Shown: positions 1 through 5,499 of the stretch, one piece after another
Layout: each line of letters begins with the position of its first letter
Numbering within the stretch: position 1 is the stretch's first letter
Origin: Oscillatoria sp. Prado101
GTDB lineage: Bacteria; Cyanobacteriota; Cyanobacteriia; Cyanobacteriales; Oscillatoriaceae
Direction: 5' to 3'
Assembly: GCA_025454445.1 (NCBI GenBank)
Contig: JALOOK010000188.1
Coordinates: 1-11,096 of the forward strand
Length of the DNA stretch: 11,096 nt
The notes under the pieces: generated by a model
The model's database searches: none
Seen by the model: only the letters and a program-made list of their open reading frames with translations
What the model was told of the DNA's origin: nothing
Made by a program: the position numbers and the translations under genes

Positions 1-1
1 C

Positions 2-775
2 GGCACTGGAACCGCCGGCAACTTAACACTCACTTCCAGCGCCCTCCGCCTCGATAACCAGGCTTCTGTCAGGGCTGATACTCAAGGCGGCGGAGGCAAT
101 ATCACCCTCAACACCGGCAGCCTTCAGTTGCGCCACAACAGCCGCATCACCACCAACGCCACCGGCAATAGTTCCGGCGGCAATATCACCTTCTATACCG
201 ACACCATCGCCGCCCTGGAAAATAGCGACATCAGCGCCAACTCCCAAGAAAGCTTTGGCGGAAAAGTCACCATCAACGCCACTGGCATTTTTGGCACAGA
301 GTACCAGCTAGTTCCCACCGCAAACAGTGACATTACCGCCACAGGAGGCAATCCGCAGCTAAACGGAGTCGTCACCATTAACACCCCCAATACAGATCCC
401 ACCTCTGGGTTAATCGAACTGCCATCACACCTGCAGGATATCACCGGCTTAATCTACAACCCCTGCGAAGCCGTCGCCAGAGGCAGCAGCTTCACCGTCA
501 CCGGCAGAGGCGGCATCCCCCAAAGCCCCACAGATACCCTCACCAGCAGTGCTCTGGCAGTTTACTGGATCTCCCTCCCAAAAGAAGCATCCCCACCCCC
601 CTTCCTCAGCCAAGAAATCCCCAAATCCCCTAATCCCGGCTCCCAACTCCCCCTCGTAGAAGCCCAAGGCTGGGTGATCAGCCCCACCGGCGAAATCATC
701 CTCACCGCCAACCCCCCGACAGGCACTCCCCACTCCCCCTGGCAACCACCAACAAATTGCCCCCAGATTCGCTAG
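2..775 (+). CDS. Two-partner-secretion, haemagglutinin-like exoprotein (3' end, partial)
   Basis: The reading frame is open from base 2 to the TAG at 773-775, giving the last 257 residues or so of a protein that begins before the window. The first half is low-complexity beta-helix sequence rich in G, N, T and S, with repeated G-N-I-T strand motifs (GGNITLNT, GGNITFYT), as in filamentous-haemagglutinin-type proteins. The second half matches the usual C-terminus of the cyanobacterial secreted family: an ELPSHLQDITGLI segment, a single Cys, then SSFTVTGRGGIPQSP, then AQGWVISPTGEI. Known members are exported by a TpsB/Omp85 outer-membrane pore through an N-terminal secretion domain, which lies outside this window. 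The likely role is a cell-surface or released adhesin-like protein; that is inferred from the family. No intrinsic terminator is visible just after the stop. Confidence 0.85.
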   Translation, partial: GTGTAGNLTLTSSALRLDNQASVRADTQGGGGNITLNTGSLQLRHNSRITTNATGNSSGGNITFYTDTIAALENSDISANSQESFGGKVTINATGIFGTEYQLVPTANSDITATGGNPQLNGVVTINTPNTDPTSGLIELPSHLQDITGLIYNPCEAVARGSSFTVTGRGGIPQSPTDTLTSSALAVYWISLPKEASPPPFLSQEIPKSPNPGSQLPLVEAQGWVISPTGEIILTANPPTGTPHSPWQPPTNCPQIR

Positions 776-886
776 TTAGCCATTACCACAATTTCGCTTT
801 TTTGTCAAGCCTTTCGCAGACGATTGCAGATTGCCAAAAGTATATAAACCGCTATGCGCACTTTCGCCGCTTTTGCCCAATCCCCA

Positions 887-960
887 TTCCCCCCCTTTTT
901 AAGGGGGGGGCTAGGGGGGGGATCTGATCTGACTTACTGGTAAGCTGCAACTTGAGTTAA
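887..960 (+). repeat. Truncated copy of the MITE-like element (right half)
   Basis: TTCCCCCCCTTTT, CTAGGGGGGG and CTGGTAAGCTGCAACTTGAG occur here in the same order and orientation as in the complete copy at 963-1132. About 20 bases between the C-run and the CTAGG block are missing. From 937 to 966, 30 bases are identical to 1109-1138. The right end of this copy meets the left end of the complete copy head to head, forming the palindrome TTGAGTTAA-AC-TTAACTCAA at 952-971. Confidence 0.7.
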
Positions 961-962
961 AC

Positions 963-1132
963 TTAACTCAATTTGCTACCTGCAAGGTCTTTGCATCTAG
1001 ATCCCCCCAAACCCCCCTTAAAAAGGGGGGCTTTGAGATGTTCCCCCCCTTTTGTAGGGGCGACGCCCCCGTGCTCGCCCCGGCTAGGGGGGGATATCGC
1101 CTGACTCTCTGGTAAGCTGCAACTTGAGTTAA
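963..1132 (+). mobile_element. MITE-like non-autonomous element, copy A
   Basis: This is a 170-bp non-coding segment with imperfect terminal inverted repeats. The left end is TTAACTCAATTTGCTACC (963-980); the right end has GGTAAGCTGCAACTTGAG (1111-1128) followed by TTAA. The core has a C-run hairpin and the block TTTTGTAGGGGCG followed by CCCCGGC. A homologous segment lies in reverse orientation at 8273-8451, with the same ends, core block and order. There is no transposase frame inside, so any movement would depend on a transposase elsewhere. Its status as a mobile element is inferred from the inverted ends and the repeated occurrence. Confidence 0.55.
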
Positions 1133-1147
1133 ACTTAATCATTAAGG

Positions 1148-1420
1148 TCAAGAAGCTCCCATTCCCCCACCCCACCAGACCACTCCCAACACAGCAATGA
1201 AACCGGGTATTCGCATCTGCATATTCAACAGTCTGGCAATCGGTGTCGCGTCTCTCCCCTGCTGACAGTCAGTGTGCCGGTTGGCTTGCAATTCAGGCAG
1301 AATCCGGGTATAATAGAAGTAGCATGCATCGGCAACAATCTCAAATCCGAGCCGGAAACCTTTGCCACCCTCAAAGACGAGCGCTCCCCGGGACTTGACG
1401 TAGCAGGTAATGTTGGTCAT
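1148..1420 (-). CDS. Doubtful small open frame, unidentified
   Basis: A 90-residue frame opens at ATG (complement of 1418-1420); a GTG at 1435 would lengthen it by five residues. The first 70 residues look protein-like (CYVKSRGALVFEGGKGF, VADACYFYYTRILPEL). The last 17 are glycine- and tryptophan-rich and run into C-rich repeat DNA. I do not recognise a family and see no Shine-Dalgarno sequence. The start lies only 23 bases from the ATG of the plus-strand membrane ORF, leaving no room for two promoters, so one of the two may be spurious. It could also be a gene remnant. Confidence 0.22.
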   Translation of the reverse strand: MTNITCYVKSRGALVFEGGKGFRLGFEIVADACYFYYTRILPELQANRHTDCQQGRDATPIARLLNMQMRIPGFIAVLGVVWWGGGMGAS

Positions 1421-1443
1421 TGGGCTGCTTCGCACTGAATCCT

Positions 1444-1818
1444 ATGGGAATTGTCTTAATCGCTTCTGTGATCTTTGGTATCGCCACTGGGTCGGTAGTC
1501 TCCGAGCTGCTAGTGGTCAGTGCCCTGCTCCTGACGCGGATGCAGATTGCGGGTCACTCCCATGTTTGGCGCACATTCGCTCTGGCGATGGGGTCCCTTC
1601 TGCCTGTATTGTGGTTCGTTGCCTACTTGTACTGCCGCTACCAGCTGGCATGGGAGAGCGATAGCGGTACCAGCGGCCCCCCGGACTTCAGTCGCTGGTT
1701 CCAGAACCTGTACGTCAGTGGTTTGGCCTTCGCCGCTTCTCCCGGCCTTGCTGCCATGCTTGCCTTTGTGGCTGTCCTGGTGCTGTCCCCGCGGAAACTC
1801 CCGCCGCCCTCCCCCTAG
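1444..1818 (+). CDS. Small multi-pass membrane protein, unknown function
   Basis: This encodes a 124-residue hydrophobic protein starting at ATG 1444. A TTG at 1420 would add eight residues, and an in-frame TAA at 1408-1410 bounds the start. Three membrane segments are visible: residues 2-32 (possibly one long or two short helices), about 43-64 (FALAMGSLLPVLWFVAYLYC), and about 88-115 (YVSGLAFAASPGLAAMLAFVAVLVL). A short Ser/Gly/Asp-rich loop (WESDSGTSGPPDF) separates the last two, and the tail SPRKLPPPSP is basic and proline-rich. There is no clear ribosome binding site and I recognise no family. A perfect 9-bp hairpin begins five bases after the stop, which fits a real gene end. The function is unknown. 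Confidence 0.5.
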   Translation: MGIVLIASVIFGIATGSVVSELLVVSALLLTRMQIAGHSHVWRTFALAMGSLLPVLWFVAYLYCRYQLAWESDSGTSGPPDFSRWFQNLYVSGLAFAASPGLAAMLAFVAVLVLSPRKLPPPSP

Positions 1819-1822
1819 TAGT

Positions 1823-1843
1823 CCGTCAAATTTAATTTGACGG
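1823..1843. terminator. Perfect hairpin after the membrane-protein ORF
   Basis: The arms CCGTCAAAT (1823-1831) and ATTTGACGG (1835-1843) pair perfectly around a TTA loop, just after the TAG at 1816-1818. No T-run follows, so it is at best a weak or factor-assisted terminator or an RNA-stabilising hairpin. It lies between convergent genes and could act on both strands. Confidence 0.4.
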
Positions 1844-1903
1844 CGTTGGACAGTAGAAGGATGATTTCAACTTTTTCCACGAGCGCGAAAAACCCTTCTT
1901 ACT

Positions 1904-1929
1904 CCCCCTCCCCGCTTGCGGGGAGGGGG
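1904..1929. repeat. C/G-run inverted repeat
   Basis: CCCCCTCCCCGC (1904-1915) and GCGGGGAGGGGG (1918-1929) form 12-bp perfect arms around TT. The element is followed by further G-runs (TTGGGGGGTGGGG). It sits between the convergent membrane-protein and Tudor-like genes. It resembles the G/C-run hairpins at 889-909 and 1012-1030, and I see no T-tract that would make it a classical terminator. Confidence 0.6.
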
Positions 1930-2051
1930 TTGGGGGGTGGGGAACATCGCCGCAATTGTGCAACGCCTAAAAAGGGGGGGCTTTGAACAATGGCGTATGG
2001 CCCTAGGCGCTAACCTAACTGCCAACTGCTATATAAGAGTTTAGGGCAAGT

Positions 2052-2708
2052 TTAAGGAAGCTTGGCAATTTGACTTGCCGGCACCACCGACGGGGTAGTG
2101 CCCTTATCCCACTGCACTATATAAGCGTTTCCGCCCTCAATCTTTTCCGTGACAGTGCCGGTGTACATGCGGTCTCCTTCCCAAACACCAAGAATGGAAT
2201 CGCCGACTTTGATAGTGCCGGCAGCAGGGGAAATTGGAATGATATCCCTGGCGCTGAGGGTGGCGGTGTTCCCATCTCCGTGAATAATATCATAACTGTC
2301 GCCCTTGACGCTTACGATGCGGGCAAAGTAATAACCGCCTTCACTCCACTTGGCGGCGACTGTATTTCCGGGTTTCAGCAGAGGAATCGGGAATTTGGCA
2401 ATTTTGTCTGCCGGCACGACAGAGGGTTCTTCGCCGCTATCCCATTGTACGCTGTAAGCTCCCCCGCCGTCAAGTTTTTCAACAACAACACCCGAGTACA
2501 TTTTAGATCCTTCGTTGGCGGCGAGGACGGGATCGCCAATCTTGGTACTGCCGGCTGGGGAAATGGGAACGATCTCTTTTGGGCTGAGGGTGTTGCTATC
2601 CCCATGGGCATAAATAACTTCGTATTCATCTCCGCTGCCCCCTACAATCCGGGCCAAGTAATAACCGTCCTGCCCCCACTTGGCAGCGACTGTATCTCCT
2701 GCTTTCAT
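2052..2708 (-). CDS. Tandem Tudor/SH3-like repeat protein
   Basis: This is a 218-residue soluble protein with no signal peptide or membrane segment. It consists of two tandem halves (about residues 2-107 and 112-218), identical at about 61 of 106 aligned positions. Each half contains two small beta-barrel-like modules. Module A reads G-[DN]-TVAAKW-x3-GYY-x-ARIV. Module B reads [IV]GD-x-[VI]L-x3-EG-x2-MY-x-G-x-V-x-EK, then AY-x-VQWD-x-G-x2-PSVVPA. The GD-x-V-x-A-x-W-x-G-x-Y-x-A-x-V pattern is typical of Tudor/Agenet-like folds, which usually bind modified peptides or nucleic acid; the ligand here cannot be read from sequence. The start is ATG with only a weak A-rich leader. It lies downstream of the kinase on the same strand, separated by 545 bases of hairpin repeats, so co-transcription is uncertain. 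Confidence 0.8.
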   Translation of the reverse strand: MKAGDTVAAKWGQDGYYLARIVGGSGDEYEVIYAHGDSNTLSPKEIVPISPAGSTKIGDPVLAANEGSKMYSGVVVEKLDGGGAYSVQWDSGEEPSVVPADKIAKFPIPLLKPGNTVAAKWSEGGYYFARIVSVKGDSYDIIHGDGNTATLSARDIIPISPAAGTIKVGDSILGVWEGDRMYTGTVTEKIEGGNAYIVQWDKGTTPSVVPASQIAKLP

Positions 2709-2768
2709 CGTTGCTTTTTTTGCATAACTAGTGACAACTACTGCTATTTTACACCTTGCCGGGTAAAA

Positions 2769-3255
2769 AGAAACCGGGTTTCTGAATCTAGATTTTCCCT
2801 GGGATGCCTAGGTGATCGCAGAAACCCGGTTTCTGGAAGAAAGAAACCGGGTTTCTGAATCTAGATTTTCCCTGGGATGCCTAGGTTATTGCAGAAACCC
2901 GGTTTCTCGCCTTCTCGCCGGGGATACAGAAACCGGGTTTCTTAATCTAGATTTTCACTGGGATGCCTAGGTGATCGCAGAAACCCGGTTTCTCGCCTTC
3001 TCGCCGGGGATACAGAAACCGGGTTTCTCAATCTAGATTTTCGGGTTTCTCAATCTCGATTTTCCCTGGGATGCCTAGGTGATCGCAGAAACCCGGGTTC
3101 TCTCCTTCTCGCCGGGGATACAGAAACCGGGTTTCTCAATCTAGATTTTCCCTGGGATGCCTAGGTGATCGCAGAAACCCGGTTTCTCCAGAAACCGGGT
3201 TTCTGAATCTAGATTTTCCCTGGGATGCCTAGGTGATCGCAGAAACCCGGTTTCT
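2769..3255. repeat. Array of six 66-bp hairpin repeat units
   Basis: Units lie at 2769-2834, 2842-2907, 2928-2993, 3014-3101, 3122-3187 and 3190-3255. Each begins with AGAAACCGGGTTTCT and ends with its reverse complement AGAAACCCGGTTTCT. They enclose a conserved 36-base core containing TCTAGATTTTC, CTGGGATGCCTAGG and usually TGATCGC. In unit 4 the right arm is altered (AGAAACCCGGGTTCT) and the unit is 88 bp because of a 22-bp internal duplication. Units 2-3, 3-4 and 4-5 are separated by a 20-base linker (CGCCTTCTCGCCGGGGATAC, with one change in the third copy). Units 1-2 and 5-6 have short linkers of 7 and 2 bases. Each arm is itself nearly palindromic, so two small hairpins or one long stem are possible. 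The array fills the space between the kinase stop and the start of the Tudor-like gene. Confidence 0.9.
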
Positions 3256-5029
3256 AGCGGAAACCCAAAAAGCGCAAGCAAGGAACGAGAAGGTAGTAGC
3301 TGACACCGAGGCAGAAGGCGGCGGTGCTGCCTAAGAGAGCAAAAAAAACTACACTGTCCGCCAGCTGGATACCACCGGCAGCTGTGGGGAGAAGGTGGAA
3401 GAAAATCGAGGAGGATGGGGAAATTAAACGGGAGATAAAAGTGGCGGTTCCTATGGCGGCGAGAGAAGCGTGCAGCAGCAGAGGTCCGCGCAATCCCAAA
3501 CCGAGGGTGAGGGCTGCGATCGCAATCGCGCTAAATGCCATCCAAGCTTCAGTTATGTTGCCGGCGGTGGGGGATGCCGGTGCGATCGCCCCCAAGGCCA
3601 ACCACCCCAAGACGTAGCCCAAAGTTCCCATCAGTCCAGCCGGCCAAAACTGCCGGAACTGGCCAAAACTCCCCGCCTCAGTCAGTCCCAGGGCTGTGCC
3701 CAGTCCAGCCAAGCCAAATACGATCGCCGCCCGTTCCACTGTTAAGTGGGCGTCGGGAATCCACAAGGTAAGCTGCTCGGAGAGGAAATTGACTAGCTGC
3801 ATACCGGCAGGCACTTTGTACGCCAGCCAATATCCTATGCCCGCTCCCAGACTGCCGCCAAATCCAGCCAGCACCATGCCCAGCAAGGTGTCTAAAAAAG
3901 CTCGCACCAGCCACCAGATAGTGCCAAGTATGGCCTGGACTGTGCCGGCAAGTATTTTATATAAGAAGATAGCTATGGTGGCGAGCGCTTGCCACAGCGG
4001 TTTGACAATGGCCCGCAACAGGCCGGGAGCGGTGCTAGCGGTGGCCTTCACCTGGACGGTGACTTGGGGGCGCTGCCGGCTGGCCCGCTCTAGCTGGCGC
4101 AGACGCCCAGAAATCTCAGCGGCGCTTGCCGGTCGTTTTTCGGGTGCCGGGTGCACCATTTCATCTATAAGAATAGCCAAGATTGGACTGACGCGAGCGT
4201 GATGGTGCCACCGGCACTGTCCAGTCAGGGGATCGTCAAGGTCTGCGGGGTAGCGCCCGGTGAGCAAGTGAATGCAGGTGCGCCCCAGGGCGTAGAAATC
4301 GGCAGCCGGTCCGACTGTAGCGCCGGCAATCTGCTCTGGCGGGCTGTATCCTGGAGAAACCACTCGCGTGGAGCTCCGCTGAGAATGCTGGAGGGCGGTG
4401 GCGATTTGTTTGACTCCGCCAAAGTCAATCACCACTAATTTACCTTCGCCCGCCACCCTTGGGTGAGGGGGGGTGCGCAGCATGAAGTTAGCCGGTTTAA
4501 GGTCGCGGTGGACAATCTTGCGCCGGTGCAGCACCTGGAGAATCTCCGCCGCCTGACGCAACCACTCCAGGACTAGGAGTTCTGGACACCCGTTGGGATA
4601 GCGGTCGAGAACGTCTTCGAGAGTCTGGCCATTAATTTTTTCCATCACCAAACAGGGCAGAGTGCGGCGGTGCGGTGCGGGAAGCTGCACCTGAAAATAG
4701 CTGCCCGACTCCACCCCCGGTACGCCCGGATGGCGCAGGCTGGCCAAAACGGCGGCTTCTTGCTCAAACAGTCGCAGCGCTTGGGGGGAGGTTTCCACCA
4801 GCAATTTGAGCACCCGCTCGGTTTGGGACTTGAGGTCGTACACAGTATAGGTGACAGCAAACCCGCCACTGCCCAGTTTTTGCAGGGGAATGTAGCGATT
4901 GTTCAACAGCAGCGATGTCCCGCAACTCTGACAGAACTTGTTGCCCGCAATCTGAGAGGCGGGGCGCTGACAGTCGGGATTGATGCAGTGGACGGAAGTC
5001 GGAAAAGACTGATTCACAACCGGCTGCAA
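3254..5029 (-). CDS. Zinc-ribbon, membrane-anchored Ser/Thr protein kinase (Hanks type)
   Basis: The product has 591 residues. An N-terminal zinc ribbon (C15-x4-C20, C33-x2-C36) is followed by a Hanks kinase domain at about 45-314. Visible kinase elements are the Gly loop GSGGF (53-57), K75, HRDLKPAN (174-181), DFG (202-204), PPE (230-232), D244 and R299. All catalytic motifs are present, so it should be active. A linker leads to a C-terminal region (about 345-585) with several membrane segments, placing the kinase on the cytoplasmic face of a membrane. The zinc ribbon followed by LLLNNRY resembles other cyanobacterial kinases of this type. The start is uncertain: TTG at 5029 or GTG at 5017, bounded by an in-frame TGA two codons upstream, with no good Shine-Dalgarno sequence. 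The stop TAG borrows AG from the adjacent repeat. It is divergent from rbcL. The substrate is unknown. Confidence 0.9.
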   Translation of the reverse strand: MQPVVNQSFPTSVHCINPDCQRPASQIAGNKFCQSCGTSLLLNNRYIPLQKLGSGGFAVTYTVYDLKSQTERVLKLLVETSPQALRLFEQEAAVLASLRHPGVPGVESGSYFQVQLPAPHRRTLPCLVMEKINGQTLEDVLDRYPNGCPELLVLEWLRQAAEILQVLHRRKIVHRDLKPANFMLRTPPHPRVAGEGKLVVIDFGGVKQIATALQHSQRSSTRVVSPGYSPPEQIAGATVGPAADFYALGRTCIHLLTGRYPADLDDPLTGQCRWHHHARVSPILAILIDEMVHPAPEKRPASAAEISGRLRQLERASRQRPQVTVQVKATASTAPGLLRAIVKPLWQALATIAIFLYKILAGTVQAILGTIWWLVRAFLDTLLGMVLAGFGGSLGAGIGYWLAYKVPAGMQLVNFLSEQLTLWIPDAHLTVERAAIVFGLAGLGTALGLTEAGSFGQFRQFWPAGLMGTLGYVLGWLALGAIAPASPTAGNITEAWMAFSAIAIAALTLGLGLRGPLLLHASLAAIGTATFISRLISPSSSIFFHLLPTAAGGIQLADSVVFFALLGSTAAFCLGVSYYLLVPCLRFLGFR

Positions 5030-5138
5030 AAGTCAAGGGGGAAACTGAGCGCTACACCAGCGCCACGATCTTATAGATTGTACCGCCAGGACAGTAGCTT
5101 TCAGGGGTTGGGGGTTAGGGGTCAGGTGTTTGCGGTTT

Positions 5139-5166
5139 GGGGTTTGCGGGGGGTGGGGTGAAGGGG
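5139..5166 (+). other. G-quadruplex motif
   Basis: Four G-runs (GGGG at 5139, GGGGGG at 5148, GGGG at 5155, GGGG at 5163) are separated by loops of 5, 1 and 4 bases, which fits the standard intramolecular G4 pattern. Three further runs (GGGG 5104, GGGGG 5110, GGGG 5118) lie just upstream. The block is on the strand that is sense for rbcL, about 330 bases before its start codon and about 110 bases upstream of the kinase start. Confidence 0.5.
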
Positions 5167-5412
5167 TAAGTGAGAATTGACCCCACGCCCGCCCACGCCC
5201 AATGCCCAATGCCCCGCACAAGCCGCTGCCCCCATGCCCCACACCCAATGGCCCACGCTCAATGGCCCACGCCCAATCCCCAATCCGGGCGTCCAAAATG
5301 GCCACAACCCACGCCCCACGAACATTTGAGCGCTCGCTCGCCCTGGCGTAACAAAAAGTTAAGCATTGTGGTGAAAGATAAAGAATGGTTATGTTTTACA
5401 AAAAGAGATTTG

Positions 5413-5443
5413 AAGTTTAACTTATCGCATCGCCTGGTATATT
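5413..5443 (+). promoter_or_regulatory. Probable rbcL promoter with overlapping palindrome
   Basis: A -35-like TTTAAC (5416-5421) and a -10-like TATATT (5438-5443) are 16 bases apart, in AT-rich DNA 57 bases before the rbcL ATG. The -35 lies within the perfect palindrome AAGTT-T-AACTT (5413-5423). A second inverted repeat, TAAC-N5-GTTA, lies at 5349-5361. Cyanobacterial rbcL promoters are known targets of LysR-type regulators, which bind interrupted palindromes; whether these sites are used here is inference. TTATAA at 5443-5448 is an alternative -10. Confidence 0.4.
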
Positions 5444-5481
5444 TATAAAAGCTTAAGAAAAGCAACCTGCTCATTCCATGA

Positions 5482-5493
5482 TTCCTAGGAAGG
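5482..5493 (+). promoter_or_regulatory. rbcL: rbcL ribosome binding site within a palindrome
   Basis: AGGAAGG (5487-5493) lies six bases before the ATG at 5500 and is a strong Shine-Dalgarno sequence that fixes the start. Its first five bases form half of the perfect 10-bp palindrome TTCCTAGGAA (5482-5491). That palindrome could in principle mask the site by self-pairing between transcripts; a hairpin within it would be too tight to be stable. Confidence 0.6.
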
Positions 5494-5499
5494 GGGATT

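Larger units (their letters stand above)
776..1443. other. Repeat-rich intergenic region
   Basis: This 668-base stretch has no gene I can support well. It holds C/G-run hairpins, for example CCCCCCCTT/AAGGGGGGG at 889-909 and CCCCCCTT/AAGGGGGG at 1012-1030. It also holds a truncated and a complete copy of a small inverted-repeat element (887-960 and 963-1132) and a weak minus-strand open frame (1148-1420). The block CTTAAAAAGGGGGGCTTTGA at 1017-1036 recurs in slightly altered form at 1966-1986, so fragments of the same repeat family extend beyond this spacer. Confidence 0.7.
5030..5499. other. Divergent kinase/rbcL intergenic region
   Basis: This 470-base region must hold the start signals of both divergent genes. 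From the kinase side it contains a possible minus-strand -10 (TACAAT, complement of 5077-5082) without a convincing -35. A G-rich block (5104-5166) follows, then C-rich low-complexity DNA at about 5181-5320 built of CCCAATGCCC-like words. This includes the 13-bp direct repeat CAATGGCCCACGC at 5246-5258 and 5260-5272. The last 160 bases are AT-rich and look like the rbcL promoter and leader. Confidence 0.7.

Noticed and set aside
2070..2858. 262-residue plus-strand frame over the Tudor-like gene
   Set aside because: It is a shadow of the minus-strand gene, whose repeated domain structure is clear; this frame runs into the hairpin array and has no domain.
2769..3255. Possible CRISPR array
   Set aside because: The repeats are long inverted units with conserved linkers, not short repeats with unique spacers, and no cas gene is nearby.
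3696..4202. 168-residue plus-strand frame inside the kinase gene
   Set aside because: It is opposite the membrane part of the kinase and has a proline/serine-rich shadow composition without a domain.
5348..5361. Possible NtcA site upstream of rbcL
   Set aside because: The NtcA consensus is GTA-N8-TAC; the sequence here is GTA-N8-TTA, and I found no exact match in the leader.
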